DNA of 44,947 nt from Acidiphilium sp. (GCA_028688905.1 JAQTXH010000010.1:7026-51972); one strand, 5' to 3'; shown: positions 1 through 7,033, counted from the stretch's first letter. Numbers and translations: made by a program. Notes: generated by a model not told the origin, from the letters alone.

Positions 1-68
1 TTTTCGGCAGCCCGCGATGCATCTGCAACGATACGTGCGAAGTCAGAGCCTTTGATTGTGATGTCCAT
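1..68 (-). CDS. Partial gene, N-terminal 22 residues only
   Basis: The first 68 bases encode, on the minus strand, the start of a protein beginning MDITIKGSDFARIVADASRA; the rest lies outside the window. The start is set by GGAG seven bases upstream of the ATG at 68; an in-frame ATG two codons earlier lies too close to that site. The same GGAGAATGACAATG leader precedes the next gene upstream (start 359), so the two leaders look duplicated. The N-terminus is vaguely like that of DNA polymerase III beta-clamp proteins, but 22 residues are too few to assign a function. Confidence 0.6.
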   Translation of the reverse strand, partial: MDITIKGSDFARIVADASRAAE

Positions 69-110
69 TGTCATTCTCCGTGGTGTGAAATTGTTATGAT
101 TCGATGTGGA

Positions 111-359
111 TCAGCACGGGAACCCGCCGCTCATGTAGATGTTCGGCCATTCCTCAGTCGGAGCGGAAAATCCGTATTCGGACTTAAAATTGAAAGCGTG
201 TTTGCTTCTGCGGCGGCCTTTGTCGTCAGTGATCGTAAAAAACGTGTTGCCGTCGCAGTGCCAAATATCCTCCACGACGTATTCTTTGCCGATCGTGATG
301 CCTCCGAATGCGTTGAAGTTGTCGATGCAAGTAACTTTACTTCCGATCGAGATTTCCAT
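111..359 (-). CDS. Small phage hypothetical protein (82 aa)
   Basis: I do not recognise a named family. The protein has the pattern of many small phage proteins that begin with a beta-strand-rich segment: KVTCIDN, then ITIGKEYVVEDI, then FFTITDDKGRRR. This suggests a compact SH3-like or similar beta barrel; that is inference. The ATG at 359 is chosen over the in-frame ATG at 365 because GGAG lies seven bases upstream of 359. It is the second gene of a minus-strand row (1076 to 1) of short proteins spaced by 20-75 bases and probably co-transcribed. No signal peptide or membrane segment is visible. Confidence 0.75.
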   Translation of the reverse strand: MEISIGSKVTCIDNFNAFGGITIGKEYVVEDIWHCDGNTFFTITDDKGRRRSKHAFNFKSEYGFSAPTEEWPNIYMSGGFPC

Positions 360-384
360 TGTCATTCTCCGTTGCGTGATGTGA

Positions 385-645
385 TTAGGCGGCCAGATCG
401 CGGAATTGCTTTGCTTCTTTCGTGCGACTGCCAGCGGCCCATGCTTTCAGTGCAGCAAATAGCTCGCCGAACGGTTCATCCCGATACCGCTCATTATTCG
501 CGACAAACCAAAGCAAATCGCGCTCCCGTGCGCTCTTGGCGCGGCAATAAGCGGCAAAGAAAGCGCCTGACATTTGTTCTGACCAGGAGAGCCATTGCGT
601 GTCGCGAGCCCATGCGTGGAATCCGGCGGTGTTGCATGATGACAT
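385..645 (-). CDS. Small hypothetical protein (86 aa), Trp/Ala-rich
   Basis: The open frame extends to 732 but the upstream 29 codons overlap the neighbouring gene and carry no ribosome site. The ATG at 645 has AGAGGAAC seven bases upstream and gives MSSCNTAGFHAWARDTQWLS. The protein is soluble-looking and probably helical, with segments FFAAYCRAKSARERDLLWF and LFAALKAWAAGSRTKEAKQF. I do not recognise the family and assign no function. It follows the 118-residue gene at 720-1076 on the same strand after a 74-base gap that holds a GC-rich hairpin (686-707). Confidence 0.7.
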   Translation of the reverse strand: MSSCNTAGFHAWARDTQWLSWSEQMSGAFFAAYCRAKSARERDLLWFVANNERYRDEPFGELFAALKAWAAGSRTKEAKQFRDLAA

Positions 646-685
646 GATGAGTGTTCCTCTATTTTCAGTCCGATTGACTGCTAGG

Positions 686-707
686 CGCGGCGGTATTGCC
701 CGCCGCG
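686..707. repeat. Intergenic GC-rich hairpin
   Basis: A perfect 8-bp inverted repeat, CGCGGCGG (686-693) and CCGCCGCG (700-707), closes a 6-base loop between two minus-strand genes. There is no T-run on either side, so it is not a canonical rho-independent terminator. A role as an RNA processing or stabilising structure is possible; the sequence shows only the hairpin. Confidence 0.5.
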
Positions 708-719
708 TAAAGTAGTAAA

Positions 720-1076
720 TCACCGTATCCAATAAGTCACATCGCCGAATTCAATAGCGGTATAGTCCATCCGGAGTTCGTAAGCTGCCTTATCCCAATC
801 GATGCAAGTGTGCGGCCATTTCGCGTTCTCATCGATAATGCCGCACACTTCGCCGAATACCTGAGCGTAATTCTTGAAATACGAATCACGGACCAATTGT
901 GCGCCACGCTCCCAATCTGGGGCATAGTCCTCACCTTGCCTCTTCAGCGACTCAAGCAGGACAATTTCATTTTGCTCATCTTCGGAGAGATCGTCACGGT
1001 CTGCAAGCTCATCGAGTCGCGCGATTACGTCGCGAGAATCAATAATGTCGTCGAATTTGGTGATTTCGTTCGTCAT
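720..1076 (-). CDS. Conserved phage protein resembling the C-terminal part of ArdA antirestriction proteins (118 aa)
   Basis: The protein starts with a charged helix (ITKFDDIIDSRDVIARLDEL). It ends with a block DSYFKNYAQVFGEVCGIIDE (residues ~65-84) followed by a WPHTCIDWDKAAYELRMDY stretch and a final VTYWIR. ArdA proteins end in a similar order: an acidic helix, then IDYEAxARDL, then a short strand. ArdA is an acidic DNA mimic that blocks type I restriction enzymes, but this protein is shorter and matches at most the C-terminal lobe, so an antirestriction role is inference. AAGGAAC six to seven bases before the ATG supports the start. It is the longest gene in the minus-strand early row. 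Confidence 0.8.
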   Translation of the reverse strand: MTNEITKFDDIIDSRDVIARLDELADRDDLSEDEQNEIVLLESLKRQGEDYAPDWERGAQLVRDSYFKNYAQVFGEVCGIIDENAKWPHTCIDWDKAAYELRMDYTAIEFGDVTYWIR

Positions 1077-1101
1077 TGCTTTGTTCCTTTTGTAAGATTG
1101 A

Positions 1102-1302
1102 TTAAGCTAGAAGTGCCGCAAGTAATTCGTCATCAGAAAGTTCGCTTATACCGTCATCGACATTCATTTGATGGATAGCGGCATAGCAAGCCTTGCGATG
1201 TGCAATATAGCGTGTCCGTAAGCTGCCCTTGGTCAACAATATACCGAGGTCACATTGCTCTATATCGCGGGCGATAGCGCTCAATGTGTCCTGGTCCAGC
1301 AT
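1102..1302 (-). CDS. Small hypothetical protein (66 aa)
   Basis: This short, acidic, probably helical protein begins MLDQDTLSAIARDIEQCDLG and ends in DGISELSDDELLAALLA. I do not recognise a family. It lies 25 bases upstream of the ArdA-like gene on the same strand. Its ATG at 1302 sits one base after the stop codon (TAA) of a weak upstream frame (1304-1501), which would allow translational coupling; otherwise only GATGGGAT serves as a ribosome site. Codon use matches its neighbours. Confidence 0.6.
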   Translation of the reverse strand: MLDQDTLSAIARDIEQCDLGILLTKGSLRTRYIAHRKACYAAIHQMNVDDGISELSDDELLAALLA

Positions 1303-1303
1303 G

Positions 1304-1501
1304 TTATCCCATCAAACAAATTACGTTAGGCGTTGCGTGTTTCGATAAGTTCAATCTAATCACCTTAACCACATCAGTCAACCAATTATTCATCACATCA
1401 TCGTGAGTATCGTGAATACGGCAGAGGGTACATCTGCCGTAGTGCAAGGCAATCCGCCCCACTGCGCGGGCAATGCCCATGAATATGACCACAAACAGCA
1501 C
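1304..1501 (-). CDS. Doubtful small ORF with hydrophobic N-terminus (65 aa)
   Basis: A GTG-initiated frame encodes a hydrophobic start (MLFVVIFMGIARAVGRIALH), then a CTLC pair and a polar tail ending next to the start of the gene at 1302. No convincing ribosome site precedes the GTG. The near-abutting stop and start (TAA, then ATG one base on) is the main argument that it is real. It could be a small membrane protein or non-coding leader sequence. Confidence 0.3.
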   Translation of the reverse strand: MLFVVIFMGIARAVGRIALHYGRCTLCRIHDTHDDVMNNWLTDVVKVIRLNLSKHATPNVICLMG

Positions 1502-1670
1502 CGCGCTAGGCCAGGATCGATCGCGCGCCGATGGGGTGGGGAGGTGGGGACAGGAACCGGTCGAGCCTCAAAACACCGGCTAACCCCCTCGCGGAATTTT
1601 TCACAAATTTGATTTAGGTATTTTGTTGCGAGGTGCTGTGTTTTTGTTGTATGTATTTTTGTATTGAGGA
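1502..1670. other. Intergenic region between divergent gene blocks
   Basis: No convincing gene. The left part holds a G-rich tract on the plus strand (1533-1549: runs of four, four, two and four G separated by single bases or A/T) followed by a C-run near 1591. The right part (1605-1670) is strongly AT-rich with several TTTTTG and TTGTTG words. A promoter for the rightward genes would be expected here, but I cannot fix a -35/-10 pair. Confidence 0.4.
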
Positions 1671-1682
1671 TTGGAGAATCGG

Positions 1683-1943
1683 GTGAGCGGGTATGTATCG
1701 GATGGCCACGAGAATGCGGTTGGTGGTTTGGTATCGACGTTTGTTCCGGGCAGTTTTGGGTGCCATGAAGCGCTGCACATGTCGTTTGTTTTGGCTGAGA
1801 TGGTGGATCGATATTTGGTGGAGCATCCAGCGATAGCGGGGAATGAGGAGTGGCTGGCGAAGGCGACTGCTGCGTCGGATGCTTTGCACGGTTTGTATCA
1901 GGCTGTGGGTGGGGTGCATTTCCGTGGCGCGTCGGATGGTTGA
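1683..1943 (+). CDS. Conserved small phage protein (86 aa)
   Basis: After a short N-terminus the protein has a SFGCHEALHMSFVLAEMVDR block and a helical tail with WLAKATAASDALHGLYQAVG. Small proteins with GCHEALHxxxxLxxxVDxxLxxHP and a closing LYQxxG are common in phages of alphaproteobacteria; their function is unknown to me. Start choice: the frame opens with TTG at 1671, but GGAG lies six bases before the GTG at 1683, so GTG is preferred. It is predicted helical and soluble. Confidence 0.75.
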   Translation: MSGYVSDGHENAVGGLVSTFVPGSFGCHEALHMSFVLAEMVDRYLVEHPAIAGNEEWLAKATAASDALHGLYQAVGGVHFRGASDG

Positions 1944-1975
1944 TTCTTCTGAGCCTGTGGGAGAATGTGTGGGAG

Positions 1976-2065
1976 ATGCCGTGCGGCGCTTTTGTGAGGT
2001 ATTGGGATAGTTCTGTGCCGATGTTGGCGGTGTTTGATAGGGACGGCGATGAAGTTAGCCGGTAA
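1976..2065 (+). CDS. Possible very small ORF (29 aa)
   Basis: A short frame encodes MPCGAFVRYWDSSVPMLAVF followed by DRDGDEVSR. Its codon use matches the flanking genes, and it lies exactly between the stop at 1943 and the HicA-like gene, which it overlaps by 17 bases. GGGAG at 1959-1963 could serve a GTG at 1967 or this ATG, but neither spacing is ideal. The fragment looks protein-like but is too short to judge. Confidence 0.25.
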   Translation: MPCGAFVRYWDSSVPMLAVFDRDGDEVSR

Positions 2066-2267
2066 TGGGCGTCGGATGCGGGATGCGGTGGCCTGGGCGG
2101 AGGAGCATGGGTGGAGTGTTGAGCGACGAAGATGCGGGCACTTGGCGTTTCGGAAGGGCGGGCGTGTTGTTTTTGCGGCTTCGACGCCTTCGTGCCACCG
2201 GGCTGCGTTGAACGTGATTGGGGAGATGCGTCGGGCGGAGCGTTTCAGCCGAACGCGAGAATTTTAG
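2049..2267 (+). CDS. HicA-like small protein (72 aa)
   Basis: The protein matches the short alpha-beta-beta-beta-alpha layout of HicA-type mRNA interferases: a helix ending in HGW (MRDAVAWAEEHGWSVERR), a CGHLAF strand holding the usual glycine-histidine pair, then GGRVVFAASTPSCHRAALNV and a final basic helix. HicA toxins cleave mRNA and are neutralised by HicB; a phage copy could also be a repurposed RNA-binding protein. No hicB follows it; the only HicB-like protein here is at 4686-4889. The ATG at 2049 is preferred over the in-frame TTG at 2034 because AGGGA lies six bases upstream. Its 3' end overlaps the convergent integrase gene by 23 bases. Confidence 0.65.
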   Translation: MKLAGNGRRMRDAVAWAEEHGWSVERRRCGHLAFRKGGRVVFAASTPSCHRAALNVIGEMRRAERFSRTREF

Positions 2268-3381
2268 CGGTTTCGGATTGTGTGCAGAACCGTCCCCATG
2301 CTTGCATGAGTTCGCGGCGCCGTTCGATTGTGGTTGAGCGGGCGTATGCGGCTTCGACTTTGTTGGGGTTGGTGTGGGCGAGGGCGGCTTCGGCGAGTTC
2401 GCGGGGAAAGTTGGTGGATTCCTGAACCCATGTGCGGAAGGTGGATCGGAGACCGTGAACGGTGCCGTCTGTGAGGGTGCTGGCGAGGGTAATGTCTGAC
2501 ATGGGTGTGTTGAACCGACCGGGGAAGATGAAGGTGCTGAGGCGCGGCTGATCGGCGAGGACGGCCATGGCGGCGTCGCTGAGCGGGATGATGTGGGTAT
2601 TGCCGTTTTTGGTGCGGGTTCCGGGGATGATCCATGTGCGGGCTTCTGTGTCGATTTCTGACCATGTGGCTCCGCGCGCTTCGGCTGAGCGTGTTGCGGT
2701 CAGGGCGAGCAACCGAAGGCATCGGCCGGTGGTTGTTTCAGGTGCGTTCGCGAGGATGTCGGGCATGGCGCGCCAGTTGGCGGCTTCGTGATGTGTGACG
2801 CGGGCGAGCTTGGCGCGGGACGGCAGGAGATTGGAGAGATGCCCTTTCCAGCGGGCGGGGTTTTCGTCGGTTCGCCAGCCGCGCGATGTGGCGTAGTCGA
2901 TGACGGATTCGATGCGACCGCGCACACGGGAAGCGGTTTCGGGCTTGGCGATCCAGATGCCGGAGATGATGGCGAGAATGTGGTCTGTGGTGATGTCGTT
3001 GATGCTGTGGTTCCCGATGTGGGGAAATGCGTAGGTTTCCAGGGTGGTCATCCACTGCGTTGCGTGTTTGTCGCTACGCCAGGCCGGGGCGTGCGCATCA
3101 AAGTAAGCAGCGGCGGTGCTGGCGAACGTATGCTCGGCTTCGGGGCGCGACTGGGAGATTCCGCGCTGTATGCGGAATTTGGCGTTTGCGGCGAGGTCAC
3201 GTGCTGCGGCGAGTGAGATAGCGGGGAAGTGCCCGAGGGTTGTTTCGTGTGCTTTGCGGTTTTTCATCCAACGGAAGCACCATGCGGTGCTGTTGCCGCG
3301 TTTGACGAAATAGAGACCGTTGCCATCGGAGTAGCGTCCGTTTGTTTTGATGGCTTGGATGGTTTTGGTTGTGAGGTTCAT
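2245..3381 (-). CDS. int: P4-type tyrosine recombinase / phage integrase (378 aa)
   Basis: It catalyses site-specific recombination between phage and host attachment sites. The N-terminal ~80 residues form the DUF4102-like arm-binding domain (SDGNGLYFVKRGNSTAWCFR). A core-binding domain covers ~85-185 and the catalytic domain ~195-360. The catalytic set is complete: R231 in LTATRSAEARG, K258 in TRTKNG, H309 and R312 in VHGLRSTFRTW, H336 in LAHTNP, and nucleophile Y346 in AAYARS. Length is normal for the family. AAAGGAG eight bases before the ATG fixes the start. It is transcribed away from the structural genes and ends inside the 3' end of the HicA-like gene. No tRNA or att core is recognisable nearby. 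Confidence 0.97.
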   Translation of the reverse strand: MNLTTKTIQAIKTNGRYSDGNGLYFVKRGNSTAWCFRWMKNRKAHETTLGHFPAISLAAARDLAANAKFRIQRGISQSRPEAEHTFASTAAAYFDAHAPAWRSDKHATQWMTTLETYAFPHIGNHSINDITTDHILAIISGIWIAKPETASRVRGRIESVIDYATSRGWRTDENPARWKGHLSNLLPSRAKLARVTHHEAANWRAMPDILANAPETTTGRCLRLLALTATRSAEARGATWSEIDTEARTWIIPGTRTKNGNTHIIPLSDAAMAVLADQPRLSTFIFPGRFNTPMSDITLASTLTDGTVHGLRSTFRTWVQESTNFPRELAEAALAHTNPNKVEAAYARSTTIERRRELMQAWGRFCTQSETAKILAFG

Positions 3382-3496
3382 GATTTTGTCTCCTTTGGAA
3401 GTATGGGCAGATTATACCGATTGGCTTAAAATGTCACGCGAAATATGTTGCAACGATGATTAAAGTGAGGTATTGGTTGTGAGAAGGAGAAAAACG
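3382..3496. promoter_or_regulatory. Divergent intergenic region between integrase and small-gene operon
   Basis: This 115-base gap separates the integrase (leftward) from the gene starting at 3497 (rightward) and must hold promoters for both. The integrase ribosome site AAAGGAG lies at about 3390-3396 on the minus strand. A perfect GTTGCAAC palindrome occurs near 3446-3454 and could be a small operator. Rightward, TTGCAA followed 17 bases later by TATTGG is a weak candidate -35/-10 pair. Nothing else is evident. Confidence 0.35.
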
Positions 3497-3736
3497 ATGA
3501 GCAAGTCTGTTGATATAGGGTCTATTGAGAAGGGCGTTCCGATGCCAGCGTTGAAGCGTGGCGCGCGTCGATCGCGATATCCGTTTGAGCAGATGGCGAT
3601 TGGTGATTCGTTTGTTGTGACGGGCCTGACGGTTGCGGGTGTTCGCAGCCAGTGTGTTGCGGCGAAGGCGAAAGGGTTAGGCAGTTTCAAGATTGCTGTT
3701 GAGGAAGACAAAATCAGGATTTGGAGGGTTTCGTGA
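3497..3736 (+). CDS. Conserved small phage protein with RYPFxxMxxGDSF motif (79 aa)
   Basis: The core RSRYPFEQMAIGDSFVVTGL is the hallmark of a widespread small phage/plasmid family in which an IEKGVPMP start is followed by a [KR]YPFxxMxxGDSFxV strand and a final VRVWRV-like strand (here KIRIWRVS). The function is unknown to me; the fold is probably a small alpha/beta domain that may bind nucleic acid or mimic a regulator. AAGGAG seven bases upstream fixes the ATG at 3497. Its TGA overlaps the next gene's ATG (TGATG), so the two are translationally coupled. Confidence 0.8.
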   Translation: MSKSVDIGSIEKGVPMPALKRGARRSRYPFEQMAIGDSFVVTGLTVAGVRSQCVAAKAKGLGSFKIAVEEDKIRIWRVS

Positions 3737-4077
3737 TGAGAAATATATTTTTGGCTGGCGTGGTGCTGGTGGCGTCTATAGGGGTTGCCCATGCGGCGGG
3801 GCCGCGCCCGAACTGGTATATTTTGAATGCGTCCACGTACACTTGCGTTCAGGCTTCGGCGCTGGGGTATCCTTTCGATAATCCATACAATTTAAGAATG
3901 TATGCCCGGTTGAAGCCGGACTATGGCGGCACGAAAATTTATCGTCACGCGAACGGATCGTTGATAGGCGCGATCATCAGCACGCAAAACAAAGAGTTGT
4001 TCTACACGGTTAATCTCGCGACATGCCAACAAGTTGTGGCGGATGCTCACCTTAAAAATTTGAACGATTTGAAGTAA
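3736..4077 (+). CDS. Secreted/periplasmic hypothetical protein with signal peptide (113 aa)
   Basis: The N-terminus MRNIFLAGVVLVASIGVAHA is a clear Sec signal peptide: a positive start, a hydrophobic core and an AHA cleavage site, followed by a mature protein of about 93 residues. The mature part has just two cysteines (YTCVQ and ATCQQ), fitting a single periplasmic disulfide. I recognise no family. It starts at an ATG overlapping the upstream stop, with GGAGG at 3722-3726, and is followed directly by the methyltransferase gene. A secreted non-structural protein beside the integrase fits a lysogenic-conversion (moron) gene, for example in envelope modification or superinfection exclusion; that is inference. 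Confidence 0.8.
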   Translation: MRNIFLAGVVLVASIGVAHAAGPRPNWYILNASTYTCVQASALGYPFDNPYNLRMYARLKPDYGGTKIYRHANGSLIGAIISTQNKELFYTVNLATCQQVVADAHLKNLNDLK

Positions 4078-4719
4078 ATGCAGTCAACATTTGAGCTGCC
4101 GCTGCTTTCCCCGGCAAGCCATCGCAGCGACGTTCATTCGTGGCGGGGGCATTTCGGGTTTGCGCAGCGGCTTGTTGCGGCGCTGCGGCCCCGGAGCTTT
4201 GTCGAGTTGGGCGTCCACAAGGGGGATAGCTATTTCTGCGTGGTGGAAGCTATTTCGCGTTTTCCTGACACTGTTCGCGCGGTTGGTGTGGATACGTGGC
4301 AGGGCGACGCTCATGCGGGGTTCTACGACGAATCTGTTTACCGTGGTGTCGTTGCGGTGAACGCGCAATATCAGGCGTTTTCGACGCTGATGCGATGCAC
4401 GTTCGATGATGCGTTTTCAAAGATTTCCGGGCAGATCGACTTATTGCACATTGATGGTCTGCATACCTACGAGGCGGTTTCGCACGACTTTCGCTTGTGG
4501 GAACCGAGGGCGAACGACGTGATCTTGCTGCATGATATCAATGTGCCGAAGAAGTCGTTTGGCGTCTGGCAATTGTGGGACGAGATCAAGGTGGAGTTTC
4601 CGGGGCGCACGTTCGAGTTTTCGCACTGCAACGGCTTGGCCGTGTTGGCAAAGAGCGACAAGGGGCTGGCGGCGGTGCGGTTGATTCAGGTTGAATTCGG
4701 CAGTCCTGTGGATTGCTGA
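4078..4719 (+). CDS. Class I SAM-dependent methyltransferase, Methyltransf_24-like (213 aa)
   Basis: The order of motifs is that of class I methyltransferases of the family often found with glycan biosynthesis genes: SAM-binding motif I FVELGVHKGDS (41-51), an acidic residue after the next strand (GVDTWQGD, ~70-77), DLLHIDGLHTYEAVSHDF (121-138) and the post-core VILLHDIN (148-155). Related proteins methylate sugars or act beside glycosyltransferases; the substrate here is unknown. The ATG follows the upstream TAA with no gap. Its 3' end overlaps the convergent gene at 4686 by 34 bases. It may act on envelope glycans with the large glycosyltransferase at 11782-15591, but that link is speculative. 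Confidence 0.85.
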   Translation: MQSTFELPLLSPASHRSDVHSWRGHFGFAQRLVAALRPRSFVELGVHKGDSYFCVVEAISRFPDTVRAVGVDTWQGDAHAGFYDESVYRGVVAVNAQYQAFSTLMRCTFDDAFSKISGQIDLLHIDGLHTYEAVSHDFRLWEPRANDVILLHDINVPKKSFGVWQLWDEIKVEFPGRTFEFSHCNGLAVLAKSDKGLAAVRLIQVEFGSPVDC

Positions 4720-4889
4720 GCCGCCCGCTCCACCAGCCACGCGGCGCGATCTGCGGCATCGTCTTTGCTGTCGCCGATCGCTCTGGCCCCAGGAATCGCG
4801 GGGATAACGGCTGAGTATGTGCCGTCCTTCAGATCCTCAATTTCGATGACGTGGGTTTTGCCGGCGACTTTGCGCGCGATGAAATACAT
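4686..4889 (-). CDS. HicB-like short protein (67 aa)
   Basis: The protein follows the N-terminal HicB/partial RNase H-like pattern: a first strand, VIEIEDLKDGTYSAVIPAIP, a conserved PG turn (IPGARAIGDS) and a helix DDAADRAAWLVERAAQ. HicB antitoxins normally add a ribbon-helix-helix or HTH DNA-binding domain, which is absent in this short version. Its ATG overlaps the stop of the upstream gene (4889), so the two form an operon. No HicA lies next to it; the HicA-like protein is 2.4 kb away on the other strand. A stand-alone regulator is an alternative. Confidence 0.65.
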   Translation of the reverse strand: MYFIARKVAGKTHVIEIEDLKDGTYSAVIPAIPGARAIGDSKDDAADRAAWLVERAAQQSTGLPNST

Positions 4890-5092
4890 CAGATCGTCCT
4901 TACGTCGATATTGTCGCCGGACATGTCCAGATCGGCGATGGCGTAGATGTCGCTGATCTGATCGAAGAGCGCGGCTTTGATTGCCTCGGTTTTGGTCCAG
5001 CCCGATCGTTTCATGTTCAGTGCAGCTTTCGTTGTGGCCCGGACAACCGCCGCTCGGTCGGCATCCGGGTAGGTCTCGATGATGATACGCAT
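4889..5092 (-). CDS. Small hypothetical protein upstream of HicB-like gene (67 aa)
   Basis: The protein begins MRIIIETYPDADRAAVVRAT and ends in a YAIADLDMSGDNIDVRTI stretch. I do not recognise the family. A first beta-strand, a helix and a second helix containing SGWTKTEAIKAALFDQI are predictable by eye. The 1-base overlap with the HicB-like gene (TGATG) implies coupled translation and a shared function. Its start lies 45 bases from the large terminase start on the opposite strand, so a divergent promoter must be very compact there. Confidence 0.6.
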   Translation of the reverse strand: MRIIIETYPDADRAAVVRATTKAALNMKRSGWTKTEAIKAALFDQISDIYAIADLDMSGDNIDVRTI

Positions 5093-5137
5093 GGGTTGTC
5101 TCTAACCCAATTTGGGCGATTGGCGGATAAGAGGCCC

Positions 5138-7033
5138 ATGCTCACATTGACAGAATTTTACAATGCTATTCTTGAACCGCGTGGGTTTGTTTTGCCGCCG
5201 CATTTGATGTGGCCTGCGGCGTGTCTGGAAGATCAGAGTATCACGAAGCTGATGCTGATTGCGGGTCCGAGTTGTGGGAAGTCGCAATTGCTGACGACGA
5301 TTTACCCCGCTTATCGATTGGGCATGAATCCTTCGCACACGATTATTGGTGTGTCTGGATCGGAGGGATTGATTCAGGGGTTCATGTCTGCGGTCATGGA
5401 GTTGATCGAGTTCAGCTATGAATTTCGGCAGATTTTCAAGACTGTGCGCCCTGACAAAGAGGCGGGGTGGAGTTTGGAGAAAGGTGCGTTTGTAACGGGG
5501 CGTGCGATTGGCGATCCTGACGCGGGGTTCTGGGCTGGGGGTCTCGGGTCGAAAACGCTGGTCGGGAAACATGCGTCTGAAATCTTGCTCGATGACTTGC
5601 ACAACGACGACAATTCGATGAGCGCGGAGCAGTGCCGGGGCGTTGTGCGGAAATATTATAATACGTTGCTGGGCCGCGCGAAGGCTGGTGGTGCTCGGTT
5701 TGTTCTGGCGGGTCGCCGTTGGCATGAGGAAGATATTTACGGCCATCTCGGGAAGGCGGGGAGTTGGGTATCGGTTGTTTTGCCTGCGGAGCGGGTGAAC
5801 AGTTCCGAGTTGTGGTGCGATATTACGATCCCTCACGATGTGAGTTGCGCTGTGGCGGATATGTTGGGGCGCGGTGCGATTGTCAGTGAAAGCGAAGCCG
5901 GGATTAAATACAAGGCGGTTTATGGTCATGACCCGGCTGGCAAGGGGTTTTTCTGGGTTGGTAATGACGCCAAGCGGAAAGAGATCATGGACGTGAAGCG
6001 CAATGCCCCGGCGACGTTTGAGAGCACGTATCAGTGCAATCCGGGTGCGCGGGAAGGGACGATCTTTTTGGAAGAGGATTTTGCCAGTCGGTTTATTCCG
6101 CCTGGTAATCTGGGGGCTGGCATTTCCGACAAGGCTGTTGCGGTTTGGTGTGATAGTGGGATTGTCATTCAGGCGTGGGACACGGCGTATGGTCAGAGTG
6201 CTGATTCGGCTTATACGGTTTGCGTGACCGGGCTGTTGAAATTCTGCAAGCACTGGCACAAGGGCGAGACGGATGAGATCGGCGAGTGCGATCCTCATTT
6301 TGACGTTCATATTCTGGACGTGTGGCGGGACAAGCCTGATTTTGGCGAACTGACGGTTGCGTTTCGGAAGCAATATCAGAAGTGGAAACCGCAGACTGTT
6401 TGCGTGGAAGACAAGGCCTCCGGGATTCCGCTGATTCAGGTTTTCAAGAAGACGGGGATTCACATCAAGGGGGTGAAGGTTCCGGTCGGGAAGCGCGAGC
6501 GTGCTTTGAATGTTTTGGATGGGGCGACGGGCTCGGTTCAGGGTTGGTTCCGGTCTGGTCGGGTTCATTTCCCTGTTGAAGCGCCGTGGATGGACGCTTT
6601 GAAGGCTGAGATGAAAGACTTCATGGGCGACAATTCGGGCAAGAAGGATCAGGTTGATGCGATTGTTCATCTGATTGCCTATGCGATTCAGCGTGGTTCC
6701 AAGAGCGCGATGATGTCTGCGGATTGGTCGCCTGAGACTGTGGATGCGAAGATGGGAGTTGTTGCGGGGGATATTGAGATTGATCAGTATGCGATGATTG
6801 GTGTTCCGCGTGGGTTTGACATGCCTGATCAGGGGGGCGGGTTAAGTCTGGATGGGTTGATCGGGGCCATGAACGCATCGATTTTAGAGAGTGATGATTT
6901 TTTTGGTGCGACGTGCGCCCGGTGCCGCCATTACGAGCGCGGGTTCTGCACGAAATTGAAACGCGGTGTGGCGGCGATAGACGGGTCTGGGTGCTCGTTT
7001 CACTCAGGGCTTGGGGATGCGCTGGTGGGGTAA
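5138..7033 (+). CDS. terL: Terminase large subunit, TerL (631 aa)
   Basis: It is the ATP-driven packaging motor and headful/cos nuclease. Residues are counted from the ATG at 5138. Walker A is GPSCGKS (43-49), Walker B ILLDD (149-153) and the coupling segment FVLAGRRWHEED (~188-199). The RNase H-like nuclease acids are D348 in QAWDTAYG, E424-D425 in CVEDKASG and D507 in KKDQVDAIVHL. An unusual C-terminal extension carries four cysteines (593, 596, 604, 619) plus a histidine and looks zinc-binding. The frame opens at TTG 5096, but AGAGG just before 5138 favours the ATG; the upstream start cannot be excluded. No recognisable small terminase lies next to it. The 3' end overlaps the convergent gene by 34 bases. 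Confidence 0.95.
   Translation: MLTLTEFYNAILEPRGFVLPPHLMWPAACLEDQSITKLMLIAGPSCGKSQLLTTIYPAYRLGMNPSHTIIGVSGSEGLIQGFMSAVMELIEFSYEFRQIFKTVRPDKEAGWSLEKGAFVTGRAIGDPDAGFWAGGLGSKTLVGKHASEILLDDLHNDDNSMSAEQCRGVVRKYYNTLLGRAKAGGARFVLAGRRWHEEDIYGHLGKAGSWVSVVLPAERVNSSELWCDITIPHDVSCAVADMLGRGAIVSESEAGIKYKAVYGHDPAGKGFFWVGNDAKRKEIMDVKRNAPATFESTYQCNPGAREGTIFLEEDFASRFIPPGNLGAGISDKAVAVWCDSGIVIQAWDTAYGQSADSAYTVCVTGLLKFCKHWHKGETDEIGECDPHFDVHILDVWRDKPDFGELTVAFRKQYQKWKPQTVCVEDKASGIPLIQVFKKTGIHIKGVKVPVGKRERALNVLDGATGSVQGWFRSGRVHFPVEAPWMDALKAEMKDFMGDNSGKKDQVDAIVHLIAYAIQRGSKSAMMSADWSPETVDAKMGVVAGDIEIDQYAMIGVPRGFDMPDQGGGLSLDGLIGAMNASILESDDFFGATCARCRHYERGFCTKLKRGVAAIDGSGCSFHSGLGDALVG

Noticed and set aside
1533-1549. G-quadruplex
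   Set aside because: Only three runs of four G and one of two exist in the short tract, so a canonical four-run motif is incomplete; it is noted only as G-rich.
2264-2722. 152-residue Arg/His-rich minus-strand frame
   Set aside because: It is an out-of-frame reading of the integrase gene with biased composition and no start signal.
5102-6670. 522-residue open frame on the minus strand
   Set aside because: It lies entirely within the large terminase, has no ribosome site or recognisable domain and is an antisense by-product of G/T-rich codon use.
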